DNA from: an uncultured Collinsella sp.
Lineage (GTDB): Bacteria > Actinomycetota > Coriobacteriia > Coriobacteriales > Coriobacteriaceae
Assembly (NCBI GenBank): GCA_900541145.1
Contig: UQIH01000004.1
Span: forward strand, 56,885 to 120,884
Length of the DNA stretch: 64,000 nt
Reading direction: 5' to 3'
The notes beneath the pieces were generated by a model. The model searched no databases. It was not told the origin of the DNA and was given only the letters and a program-made list of their open reading frames with translations. Shown here one piece after another: positions 25,302 to 33,289 of this stretch (the stretch's first letter is position 1; each line of letters begins with the position of its first letter). Position numbers and translations under genes: made by a program.

Positions 25302-26216
25302 ATGGGTACGGTGAGAAACGCGCGCGTTAACCAGGGCGGCCCCAAGTGCGCCGGCATCGTCGGCCTTGGTCTCATCGGCGGTAGCTTTGCCCGCGGCTAT
25401 GCGCAGGCGGGCGTCCGCGTGCTGGCCTGGGACCCCGATGACGATGTCATGACGGCCGCCAGCATGGGCACTGTCGCCGGAGAGCTCAACGACAAGACAC
25501 TCGGCGAATGCGACATCATCGTCCTGGCCTGCTACCCCGAGGCCTGCATCGAGTGGCTCGAGGCGCATGCCCAGGCACTCGCCGACGCCACCGACACCGA
25601 GGCCATCATGGGCCCCGTGGTGATCGACACGGTGGGCGTCAAAGGCATCGTGTGCGAGCGCGCCTTTGAGCTTGCCCGCGAGAACGGCTTTTACTTTGTG
25701 GGCGCGCACCCCATGGCGGGCACGCAGTACTCGGGCTATGCGCACTCCCGCGCCGACCTGTTCCAGGGCGCGCCGCTCGTGCTCGTGCCGCCCGCGGTGG
25801 ACGATGCACTCAAACTGGAGCTTTTGGGCCAGGTGCGCGAGATGGTGCGCCCCTTGGGCTTTGGCAAGTTCAGCGTGACCAGCGCCGCCGAGCACGACCG
25901 CGTCATCGCCTTCACGAGCCAGCTTGCGCACGTGGTGTCCAACGCCTACGTAAAGAGCCCGACCGCCCAGGTCCACCACGGCTTTTCGGCCGGTAGCTAC
26001 CGCGATCTCACCCGCGTGGCGCACCTCAACCCGCAAATGTGGTCCGAGCTCATGATCGACGACGCCGACGCGCTCGCCTTCGAGATCGACCATCTAATCG
26101 AGTCGCTTGGCGCCTACAGCCGTGCGCTCAAGGACCACGACCAGCGCTATCTGGAGAATCTCCTTGCCGAGGGCGACCGCATTAAGCGCGCGCTCGACGA
26201 CGAGACCTCCCACTAG
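25302..26216 (+). CDS. tyrA: Prephenate dehydrogenase
   Basis: Oxidises prephenate to 4-hydroxyphenylpyruvate, the branch to tyrosine. The 304-residue protein has the NAD-binding G-L-G-L-I-G-G-S-F-A motif near residue 20, then D-T-V-G-V-K, G-A-H-P-M-A-G-T-Q-Y-S-G and the C-terminal helical dimerisation domain. There is no chorismate mutase domain and no C-terminal ACT domain, so feedback would have to act elsewhere. It starts three bases after the DAHP synthase stop. Arogenate activity can not be excluded from sequence alone. Confidence 0.93.
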   Translation: MGTVRNARVNQGGPKCAGIVGLGLIGGSFARGYAQAGVRVLAWDPDDDVMTAASMGTVAGELNDKTLGECDIIVLACYPEACIEWLEAHAQALADATDTEAIMGPVVIDTVGVKGIVCERAFELARENGFYFVGAHPMAGTQYSGYAHSRADLFQGAPLVLVPPAVDDALKLELLGQVREMVRPLGFGKFSVTSAAEHDRVIAFTSQLAHVVSNAYVKSPTAQVHHGFSAGSYRDLTRVAHLNPQMWSELMIDDADALAFEIDHLIESLGAYSRALKDHDQRYLENLLAEGDRIKRALDDETSH

Positions 26217-26252
26217 ACCACCTATCACGCCAGGTCGAAAGGACCGAAGCTT

Positions 26253-27359
26253 ATGGCGATTACCATCGATATCGACACTGCACGCCCCTACCAGGTGCAT
26301 GTTGGCACGTTTTTGCTGGAGCAGGCGGGACCGCTCGTGCGCGCCACTGCCGGCGGTACCAAGGCCGTCATAGTGACGGACACCAACGTGGGCCCGCTCT
26401 ACCAGATGCCCGTTAAGCAGAGCCTGGAGGCGTCAGGCTACGAGGTGAGCATCTGCACCTTCGAGGCCGGCGAGGCCCATAAGCGCGCCGAAACCTATAT
26501 TGCCATTTTGGAGTTTGTGGCCGAGCACGAGCTTTCGCGCTCCGACGTGATCGTGGCACTCGGCGGCGGCGTCGTGGGCGACGTGGCGGGCTTTGTGGCC
26601 GCCACCTACATGCGCGGCTGCAAGTTTGTGCAGATCCCGACGAGTCTGCTCGCCATGGTGGATTCGTCGGTGGGCGGCAAGACCGCCATCGACCTGGCTG
26701 CCGGCAAGAACTTGGCCGGCGCCTTTTGGCAGCCGAGCGTGGTTATCGCTGACGTGGGGTGCCTGGCCACCCTCACGCCCGAGCAGTTCGCCGACGGCTG
26801 CGGCGAGGTTGTGAAACACGCCGTGATCGCCGACCCGGAGCTTTTCGCCGAACTGGAGAAGACCCCGCTTACGCTTGAGCTACTCAACCGCGATGTGGCC
26901 CGCGTAGCGCTCATCATCGCCCGCAATATCGACATCAAGCGCGCCGTGGTCGTCGCCGACGAGCGCGAAACCAACCAGCGCAAGCTCCTCAACTTTGGAC
27001 ACAGCGCCGGACACGCCGTCGAGGCCTGCGAGCACTTTGAACTCGGACACGGCAACTGCGTGTCGATCGGCATGGGCATCATCACGCGCGCCGCGGCCCT
27101 GAACGGCGTTTGCGATGCTGCACTGCCCGGTCGTATTGAGGAGCTCTGCGCCCGCCACGGCCTCAAGACCCGCTGCGACCTAGATGCCGATGCCGTCTTT
27201 GCCGAGGCGCTCCACGACAAGAAGCGCGCGGGCGACACCATCGACCTGGTGATTCCACACGGCATTGGCCGCTGCAGCATCGACCGCACGCCGCTTTCCA
27301 CTTTCCATGAACTCATTGCCGAGGGCCTCGGCCAGAAGGGAGACGCATCCGCATGCTAG
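26253..27359 (+). CDS. aroB: 3-dehydroquinate synthase
   Basis: Second step of the shikimate pathway: cyclises DAHP to 3-dehydroquinate with NAD and a divalent metal. The 368-residue protein shows A-L-G-G-G-V-V-G-D-V-A-G-F, P-T-S-L-L-A-M-V-D-S-S-V-G-G-K-T and the metal-ligand region E-V-V-K-H and F-G-H-S-A-G-H-A-V-E. Its end overlaps the aroA start by seven bases. Confidence 0.97.
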   Translation: MAITIDIDTARPYQVHVGTFLLEQAGPLVRATAGGTKAVIVTDTNVGPLYQMPVKQSLEASGYEVSICTFEAGEAHKRAETYIAILEFVAEHELSRSDVIVALGGGVVGDVAGFVAATYMRGCKFVQIPTSLLAMVDSSVGGKTAIDLAAGKNLAGAFWQPSVVIADVGCLATLTPEQFADGCGEVVKHAVIADPELFAELEKTPLTLELLNRDVARVALIIARNIDIKRAVVVADERETNQRKLLNFGHSAGHAVEACEHFELGHGNCVSIGMGIITRAAALNGVCDAALPGRIEELCARHGLKTRCDLDADAVFAEALHDKKRAGDTIDLVIPHGIGRCSIDRTPLSTFHELIAEGLGQKGDASAC

Positions 27360-28672
27360 CCCGCATCACCCCGTCCCCGCTTAAGGGCACCGTTCCTGCC
27401 ATCGCGTCCAAGTCGATGGCGCACCGCCTGATCATCTGCGCCGCGCTTGCCAACGGCGAAACACACGTCACCTGTAACACCACCTGCGCAGACATCGAGG
27501 CTACAGTGCGTTGCCTTACGGCCCTGGGCGCTCGCATCGAGACCGTCGAGGACGGCTTCCAGGTCCACCCCACCATGAAGAGTGTTGAGTTTGGCCTGCT
27601 CAAGGCCCTTGCCGGCGGCACGCTTGACTGCGGCGAAAGCGGCTCCACGCTGCGCTTTATGCTGCCCGTCGCCTGCGCGCTGGGTGCGAATGCCACCTTC
27701 GTGGGCCAGGGCCGCCTGGGCGCCCGCCCGCTCTCCCCGCTCTCGGACGAGATCATCGCCGCCGGTTGCGATCTGCAGGGCCTGGGCGGTTTTCCGCTCA
27801 AGACGAGCGGCCGCATGCGCCCGGGCACCTTTGTGCTGCCGGGCAACGTGAGCTCGCAGTATATCTCCGGCCTGCTGCTGGCAGCCCCGCTGCTGGCCCA
27901 GCCCTCCTGCGTGCAGGTAACCGGCCTCATCGAGAGCCGCCCCTACATCAACCTGACCATCCAGGCCATGAAGGCCTTTGGCGTCGAGGTCAACGTCGAG
28001 CGCATTCCGGCCAAGGACGGCCAGCCCGAGGTCACGAACTTCCGCGTGAGCAGCGGCTCGTACCGCACGCCCGGCAGCGTGGCCGTCGAGGGCGACTGGT
28101 CCAACGCTGCCTTTTGGCTGTGTGCCGGCGCTATCGGCACCGACCCCATCACCGTCGAGGGTGTGTCCCTGAGCTCCGCACAGGGCGACCGCAACGTGCT
28201 TGCCGCGCTTTCGCGCTTTGGCGCCCGCATCGTGCGCTCCACCAACGCCGCCACCGTGCAGTCCGACAAGCTCGCCGGCTTTGAGATGAGCGCCCACGAC
28301 ATTCCCGACCTGGTGCCCGTTATCTCGGCCGTGGCCTCGCTGGCACAGGGCCGCACCTTTATCCGCGATTGCGCCCGCCTGCGTATCAAGGAATCCGACC
28401 GCCTGGCCACCACCACCCGCGAGCTCACCGCGCTGGGCGCGCAGGTGCGTATTGCCGGCGACGACCTCATCATCAAGGGCGTCGATGCCTTTACCGGCGG
28501 CGAGGTCGATTCGCACAACGACCACCGCATCGCCATGATGGCCGCCATCGCCGCGAGCCGTGCCACCGGCGAGGTCGTGATCCACGGCGCCGAGGCCGTC
28601 AACAAGTCCTATCCCGATTTTTTCGACCACTACCGCCTGCTGGGCGGCAAGGTCACACTCGAGGAGGAATAG
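27353..28672 (+). CDS. aroA: 3-phosphoshikimate 1-carboxyvinyltransferase (EPSP synthase)
   Basis: Transfers the enolpyruvyl group from phosphoenolpyruvate to shikimate 3-phosphate. The 439-residue protein has the opening K-G-T-V-P-A-I-A-S-K-S-M-A-H-R, the phosphoenolpyruvate loop L-D-C-G-E-S-G-S-T-L-R-F, and the late R-I-K-E-S-D-R and D-H-R-I-A-M-M-A-A motifs. In the segment equivalent to the L-G-N-A-G-T box of class I enzymes it reads C-G-E-S-G-S-T, so it belongs to the class II type. It overlaps aroB and ends one base before aroC. Confidence 0.97.
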   Translation: MLARITPSPLKGTVPAIASKSMAHRLIICAALANGETHVTCNTTCADIEATVRCLTALGARIETVEDGFQVHPTMKSVEFGLLKALAGGTLDCGESGSTLRFMLPVACALGANATFVGQGRLGARPLSPLSDEIIAAGCDLQGLGGFPLKTSGRMRPGTFVLPGNVSSQYISGLLLAAPLLAQPSCVQVTGLIESRPYINLTIQAMKAFGVEVNVERIPAKDGQPEVTNFRVSSGSYRTPGSVAVEGDWSNAAFWLCAGAIGTDPITVEGVSLSSAQGDRNVLAALSRFGARIVRSTNAATVQSDKLAGFEMSAHDIPDLVPVISAVASLAQGRTFIRDCARLRIKESDRLATTTRELTALGAQVRIAGDDLIIKGVDAFTGGEVDSHNDHRIAMMAAIAASRATGEVVIHGAEAVNKSYPDFFDHYRLLGGKVTLEEE

Positions 28673-28673
28673 C

Positions 28674-29771
28674 ATGTCCTCGACCTTTGGCAACGTCTTG
28701 CACTTAAGCATCTTCGGCCAATCGCACTCCCCCGCTATCGGCTGCTCGCTCGATGGCATCCCGGCGGGCATCGCCGTGGACCAGGAGAAGCTGCAGGCCT
28801 TCCTCGACCGTCGCGCCCCCGGCCGCGACGAGACCGCAACCAAACGCCGCGAGGCCGACGCCGCGCATATCATCGCCGGTGTGATCGATGGACATACCAC
28901 CGGCGCGCCCATCGCCGCGATTATCGAGAACACCAACACGCGCTCCAAGGATTACTCCGAGCTGCGCCGCAAACCCCGCCCCGGGCACGCAGATTTCCCT
29001 GCGCGCGTGAAGTATCACAACATGCACGACGTCGCCGGCGGCGGGCACTTCTCCGGCCGTCTGACGGCCCCTCTATGCATCGCCGGCGGCATCGCGCTGC
29101 AGGCACTCGAGGCCCGCGGTATCAAGGTCATGGCGCATGTGGCGCAGATCGGCGGCATCTCCGACCTGCCGATGGACGACATAGTCTATCGCGAGGCCGA
29201 CCGCAAGGCGATCCTTACGAACGACCTGCCCTGCATTGACGCCGCCGCTGCCGGTCGCATGCGCGAGGAAATTCTGGCCGCGCGCGATGAACTCGACAGC
29301 ATCGGCGGCATCGTGGAGTGCGGCATCTATGGGCTTCCCGCGGGCATTGGTGACCCCATGTTCGACGGCATCGAGAACCGCATCGCGCAAATCGCGTTTG
29401 GCATTCCCGCCGTAAAGGGCGTGGAGTTTGGCATGGGCTTTGCCGTGGCCGCCATGCGCGGCAGCGAGAACAACGATCCGTATCGCATCGACGCCGAGAC
29501 CGGCGAGATCGAGGTTGAGTCCAACAACGCCGGCGGCATCCTGGGCGGTATTTCGACCGGCGCGCCCGTCATGTGGCGCATGGCCGTAAAGCCGACGCCC
29601 TCAATTGGCCGCGAGCAGCAGACGGTGGACATGGACGCCATGGAAAATGCCGAGCTCTCGGTCCACGGCCGTCACGATCCCTGTATCGTCCCCCGAGCCG
29701 TCCCCGTAGCCGAAGCAGCCGCGGCGCTCGCCATCTGGGACGCCCTCCTCGAGGACGCCGCCCAGCGCTAA
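28674..29771 (+). CDS. aroC: Chorismate synthase
   Basis: Last step to chorismate, a flavin-dependent elimination of phosphate from EPSP. The 365-residue protein has G-Q-S-H-S-P-A-I-G, R-R-A-P-G-R-D-E-T-A-T-K-R-R, R-P-G-H-A-D and G-G-H-F-S-G-R-L-T-A in the expected order, and R-H-D-P-C-I-V-P-R near the end. GAGGAGG-like sequence from the end of aroA serves as its ribosome-binding site. Confidence 0.97.
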   Translation: MSSTFGNVLHLSIFGQSHSPAIGCSLDGIPAGIAVDQEKLQAFLDRRAPGRDETATKRREADAAHIIAGVIDGHTTGAPIAAIIENTNTRSKDYSELRRKPRPGHADFPARVKYHNMHDVAGGGHFSGRLTAPLCIAGGIALQALEARGIKVMAHVAQIGGISDLPMDDIVYREADRKAILTNDLPCIDAAAAGRMREEILAARDELDSIGGIVECGIYGLPAGIGDPMFDGIENRIAQIAFGIPAVKGVEFGMGFAVAAMRGSENNDPYRIDAETGEIEVESNNAGGILGGISTGAPVMWRMAVKPTPSIGREQQTVDMDAMENAELSVHGRHDPCIVPRAVPVAEAAAALAIWDALLEDAAQR

Positions 29772-29810
29772 CCCGCCCACCCCGGGCAATGATTCACGAA
29801 AGGGGTCCCT

Positions 29811-30956
29811 ATGGACCTTGCTGACATCCGCCAGGCCATCGATGGCATAGACACCACGCTCCTCAACAGCTTTGTCGAGCGCATGGACATTGCCACCGAG
29901 GTAGCCAAGTCAAAAATCGAGATGGGCAAGGCCGTCTTCGACCCCGCCCGTGAGCGCTCCAAGCTCAACAACCTCGCCAGCCGCGCGCCCGAGCGCTACG
30001 AGGCGCAGACCATCACCCTGTTCCGTCTCCTCATGAGCATGAGCAAGGCCGAGCAGCAGCGCTACATCAACGAGCTCAAGGGCATTACGGTGTCGCAAAA
30101 GGCCCACGTCACGGCCGTAGCCTTCGACACGCCCTTCCCCCAGACTGCCAGCGTCGCCTGCCAGGGCGTGGAAGGTGCCTATAGCCAGATCGCCGCGTGC
30201 AAACTCTTCGACGTGCCCGACATCGCGTTTTTCGAGACCTTCGAAGGCGTTATGCGCGCCGTGCGCGACGGCTTCTGCGAATTTGGCGTACTGCCCATCG
30301 AAAACTCCACCGCCGGCTCGGTCAACGCCGTCTACGACCTGCTCGCCCAGTTCGACTTCCACATCGTGCGCTCGCTTCGCCTCAAGATCGACCACAACTT
30401 GCTCGTCAAGCCCGGCACCAAGCTCGCCGACGTGCGCGAGGTCTACAGCCACGGCCAAGCCATTGCCCAGTGTGCCGGCTTTATCGAGTCCCACGACCTG
30501 CACGCCACCAAGTACCCAAACACGGCCATGTCGGCCGAGATGGTCGCCAACTCCGAGCGCACCGACGTCGCCGCCATCGCCTCGCGCAGCTGTGCCACGC
30601 TGTATGGCCTCGAGGTGCTGGAGCCCAATATCCAAGACTCGGACAACAACTACACGCGCTTTGTCGTCATCAGCCGCGAGCCGCGCGTCTACCCCGGCGC
30701 CAACCGTACCTCGCTCATGATCACCACGGCCAACGAGCCGGGCGCCCTCTATCGCGTGCTCGAGCGCTTCTACGCACTCAACATCAACCTCATCAAGCTC
30801 GAGAGCCGCCCCATCCCCGGTCGCGACTTTGAGTTTATGTTCTACTTTGACCTGGACTGCCCCTTTGGCAGCAAGGCCCTCGACGACCTGCTCGATTCGA
30901 TCGACGACGTGTGTGAGAGCTTCACCTACTTTGGCAGCTACACGGAGGTGCTCTAG
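29811..30956 (+). CDS. pheA: Bifunctional chorismate mutase / prephenate dehydratase
   Basis: P-protein that converts chorismate to prephenate and then to phenylpyruvate. Residues 1-85 form an AroQ-type chorismate mutase helix domain (D-L-A-D-I-R-Q-A-I-D-G-I-D). The dehydratase domain starts near residue 105 with Q-G-V-E-G-A-Y-S-Q and includes E-N-S-T-A-G-S-V. The C-terminal ACT domain (about 295-375) has E-P-G-A-L-Y-R-V-L and the E-S-R-P phenylalanine-binding motif, which predicts feedback inhibition by phenylalanine. It ends one base before the aroE-aroK start. Confidence 0.96.
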   Translation: MDLADIRQAIDGIDTTLLNSFVERMDIATEVAKSKIEMGKAVFDPARERSKLNNLASRAPERYEAQTITLFRLLMSMSKAEQQRYINELKGITVSQKAHVTAVAFDTPFPQTASVACQGVEGAYSQIAACKLFDVPDIAFFETFEGVMRAVRDGFCEFGVLPIENSTAGSVNAVYDLLAQFDFHIVRSLRLKIDHNLLVKPGTKLADVREVYSHGQAIAQCAGFIESHDLHATKYPNTAMSAEMVANSERTDVAAIASRSCATLYGLEVLEPNIQDSDNNYTRFVVISREPRVYPGANRTSLMITTANEPGALYRVLERFYALNINLIKLESRPIPGRDFEFMFYFDLDCPFGSKALDDLLDSIDDVCESFTYFGSYTEVL

Positions 30957-32207
30957 ATGACCGATACCGCCGCAACCCGCCCCTACGGCGTACTGGGCCG
31001 CGTGCTGGGCCACAGCTACACCCCGACCATCTACAAAGAGCTCGCTGGGCTCGAGTACGTGCGATTTGAGCGCGAGCCCGAGGACCTCGCGGCCTTTATG
31101 ACCGGCAACGAGTGGGAAGGCACCAACGTGACCATCCCCTACAAACGCGCCGTCATGAACTACCTGGACGAGCTGAGCCCGCTCGCCGAGCGCATGGGCA
31201 ACGTCAACACCATCACGCGCCTGCCCGACGGGCGCCTGCGCGGCGACAACACCGACTACTTTGGTTTTCAGTGCCTGGTCGAGGAGCTGGGGGTTGAGGT
31301 TACCGGCAAGAAGGTCCTCGTGCTTGGCGCTACCGGTGGTGCCGGCACCACGGCAAGCATGGTGCTCGGCGACCTTGGCGCCACCGTGGTGCCCGTGGGC
31401 CGCACGAGCGAGGTCAACTACGGCAACATCGCGCAGCAGTCCGACGCCGCCCTACTCGTCAACTGCACGCCCTCCGGCATGTTCCCCCATTGCCCCGACG
31501 CGCCTTGCACGCTCGAAGGGCTCGATGCGCTCGAAGGCGTTATCGACATTGTCTACAACCCCGCCCGCACGGGACTCATGCTCGAGGCCGAGCGCCGCGG
31601 TATCCCTTGCATCGGCGGCCTGCTGATGCTCGTGGCCCAAGCGGCACAGGCCGTCGAGCGCTACACCGGCCAGGTCACCCTGCGCGAGCGCATCCTGGAT
31701 GTAACGGAGCGCTTGTCACGCCGCGAACAGAACATCGCGCTGATCGGCATGCCGGGCTCGGGCAAGACCCGCGTGGGTGAGCAGATTGCCCTGCTCACGG
31801 GTCGCGAGCACATCGACCTGGACCGCGCCCTCGAGGAACGCCTCGACATGCCCTGCGCCGACTTTATCGTCGAGCGCGGCGAGGCGGCCTTCCGCGAGCA
31901 GGAGACGGCGGCGCTGTCCGACATCTCCAAGCGCAGCGGCCTGGTGCTCTCCACCGGCGGCGGCGTGGTCACGCGTGACGAGAACTATCCGCTGTTGCAC
32001 CAGAACAGCCAAATCGTGATGCTCAACCGCAAGCTCGATGAACTCGCCCACAAGGGCCGCCCCATCACCGCCCGCGACGGCATCGCCAAGCTGGCCGAGC
32101 AGCGTATGCCGCGCTACCGCGCCTGGGCCGACTACATCATCGACTCACGCGACTGCGCCGCCAACACCGCCCATGCCCTCCTCGACACCCTCCCACCCGC
32201 TCTCTAA
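30957..32207 (+). CDS. aroEK: Fused shikimate dehydrogenase - shikimate kinase
   Basis: One 416-residue protein carrying two consecutive pathway steps. Residues 1-250 are shikimate dehydrogenase: L-G-H-S-Y-T-P near the start, the catalytic lysine in N-V-T-I-P-Y-K, G-D-N-T-D-Y-F-G-F and the dinucleotide loop G-A-T-G-G-A-G. Residues 258-416 are shikimate kinase: P loop G-M-P-G-S-G-K-T-R, shikimate-binding D-L-D-R and G-E-A-A-F-R, S-T-G-G-G-V-V, and G-R-P-I in the lid. All key residues of both halves look intact, and the dehydrogenase half is on the short side for its family. The fusion should couple the NADPH-dependent reduction directly to phosphorylation. Confidence 0.95.
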   Translation: MTDTAATRPYGVLGRVLGHSYTPTIYKELAGLEYVRFEREPEDLAAFMTGNEWEGTNVTIPYKRAVMNYLDELSPLAERMGNVNTITRLPDGRLRGDNTDYFGFQCLVEELGVEVTGKKVLVLGATGGAGTTASMVLGDLGATVVPVGRTSEVNYGNIAQQSDAALLVNCTPSGMFPHCPDAPCTLEGLDALEGVIDIVYNPARTGLMLEAERRGIPCIGGLLMLVAQAAQAVERYTGQVTLRERILDVTERLSRREQNIALIGMPGSGKTRVGEQIALLTGREHIDLDRALEERLDMPCADFIVERGEAAFREQETAALSDISKRSGLVLSTGGGVVTRDENYPLLHQNSQIVMLNRKLDELAHKGRPITARDGIAKLAEQRMPRYRAWADYIIDSRDCAANTAHALLDTLPPAL

Positions 32208-32209
32208 CC

Positions 32210-32251
32210 AAAACCACCACAAAGGGGACAGGCACCTTTGTGGTGGTTTTT
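32210..32251 (+). terminator. Perfect 16-bp hairpin terminator after aroE-aroK
   Basis: Arms 32210-32225 and 32235-32250 are exact complements with a nine-base loop and end in TTTTT. It starts two bases after the aroE-aroK stop and stands 20 bases before aroQ, so aroQ expression must rely on read-through or a separate promoter. Confidence 0.88.
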
Positions 32252-32271
32252 CAACCGCAAAGGAAGCAACC

Positions 32272-32709
32272 ATGAAAGCACTCGTCATTAACGGCCCCAA
32301 CCTCAACATGCTCGGCATTCGCGAGCCGGGCATCTATGGCAGCGACAACTACGACCGCTTAGTGCAGATCTGCCAGGAAGCGGGCGCCGCACAGGGCTTC
32401 GACGAAGTCGAGGTCTTCCAGTCCAACCACGAGGGCAGCATCGTCGACAAGATCCAGGAGGCGTACGGCATGGTCGACGGCATCGTCATCAACCCGGCGG
32501 CCTACACGCACACGAGCGTGGCCATCCTGGACGCGCTCAAGGCCGTCGCCATCCCCGCAGTGGAAGTCCACATCAGCGCCGTCGAGACGCGCGAGGACTT
32601 CCGTCAGGTGAGCTACGCCCGCCTGGCCTGCTTCGCGACCATCACCGGCGAAGGCTTGCAAGGCTACGCGCACGCGCTGGAGCTGCTGAGGGAGCGTCTC
32701 GAAAAGTAG
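32272..32709 (+). CDS. aroQ: Type II 3-dehydroquinate dehydratase
   Basis: Converts 3-dehydroquinate to 3-dehydroshikimate, the one pathway step missing from the operon before it. The 145-residue protein has the family opening N-G-P-N-L-N-M-L-G-I-R-E, the catalytic tyrosine in G-I-Y-G, the N-P-A-A-Y-T-H-T-S box and the V-E-V-H-I-S segment. An open frame extends back to 32038 through the aroE-aroK end, but the ATG at 32272 has AAAGGAAG before it and matches the family start. Confidence 0.96.
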   Translation: MKALVINGPNLNMLGIREPGIYGSDNYDRLVQICQEAGAAQGFDEVEVFQSNHEGSIVDKIQEAYGMVDGIVINPAAYTHTSVAILDALKAVAIPAVEVHISAVETREDFRQVSYARLACFATITGEGLQGYAHALELLRERLEK

Positions 32710-32754
32710 CCTCACGAGCAAATCCATCAGCGCGATTCATACGCTAATAATGCC

Positions 32755-32795
32755 AGTGCCGCCAGCAGCAACCTCGCTACTGGCGGCGCTTTATT
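32755..32795 (+). terminator. Intrinsic terminator after aroQ
   Basis: An 11-bp stem with one G-U pair (32755-32765 with 32780-32790) is followed by TTTATTA on the plus strand, 45 bases after the aroQ stop. It isolates the downstream two-gene module from the aromatic genes. Confidence 0.75.
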
Positions 32796-32802
32796 ACTGG
32801 CA

Positions 32803-32808
32803 TATAAT
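32803..32808 (+). promoter_or_regulatory. Consensus -10 box upstream of module copy 1
   Basis: A perfect TATAAT lies 31 bases before the DUF4869-type gene start and just after the aroQ terminator. No convincing -35 box is seen at 16-18 bases. It suggests the module has its own promoter. Confidence 0.5.
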
Positions 32809-32839
32809 CGTTGCAGTCACACAACGTCTGGAGACGCGC

Positions 32840-33289
32840 ATGCTAAGCATCCATCTGGGAGATTACCCCGGTTCCATCTACGATACCGAAACCTATTTTA
32901 GGAACTCATACTTGGACTCATGGTTCGAAGACCCTATGGCCGCACAGATCATTAAAAGCGTGGACGGATCAGAGCTCATCGGCCCCCACAACATCGTAAG
33001 CAAGCAGCTGGGCTCGATCACCCCACTCGAACTGTCCGGCGGCGTCAAGACGCTGCTGCTGGTGCGCAATCTCCCAAATATGGTGTTCAACGCATCCACC
33101 TGCGGAGACAACTGTGCCCGCTGGCTACTCAAGATCGGCAAAGAACAGGATGTGCTGGTGACCCTTTACCACATCATGAAGTTCCCTTGGAAGCGTTTTG
33201 AGATTCGCATCGATAACGATGACCGCATCGTCAGAAATATGCAGGAGTTTGTCGGCGCCACGAATGACTTTTTGGATGTTGATGAGTAA
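32840..33289 (+). CDS. DUF4869-family protein, module copy 1
   Basis: A 149-residue protein of no known function that I place in the DUF4869 family from memory. Visible blocks are S-I-H-L-G-D-Y-P-G-S-I-Y near the N-terminus, L-G-S-I-T-P-L-E-L-S-G-G-V-K-T-L-L-L at 57-74, and N-A-S-T-C-G-D-N-C-A with Cys88 and Cys92. It has no signal peptide and no membrane segment. A longer frame begins at 32750, but the ATG at 32840 follows GGAG and aligns with the start of the paralogue at 41576. Over the first 100 residues 57 are identical to that paralogue without gaps. Its stop overlaps the start of the ATPase gene by one base (TAATG), so the pair is translationally coupled. Confidence 0.75.
   Translation: MLSIHLGDYPGSIYDTETYFRNSYLDSWFEDPMAAQIIKSVDGSELIGPHNIVSKQLGSITPLELSGGVKTLLLVRNLPNMVFNASTCGDNCARWLLKIGKEQDVLVTLYHIMKFPWKRFEIRIDNDDRIVRNMQEFVGATNDFLDVDE

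Noticed and set aside
24288..26093. A 601-residue open frame on the minus strand opposite the DAHP synthase and tyrA genes
   Set aside because: It is a shadow of strong GC3 codon bias in the genes on the plus strand; the translation is low-complexity and has no family motif. The same holds for long opposite-strand frames at 27356-28948, 37639-39081, 39030-40094 and 9105-10547.
32750..32839. Extended start of the first DUF4869-type gene
   Set aside because: The extra 30 codons cover the aroQ terminator and the TATAAT box, and the paralogue has no such extension.
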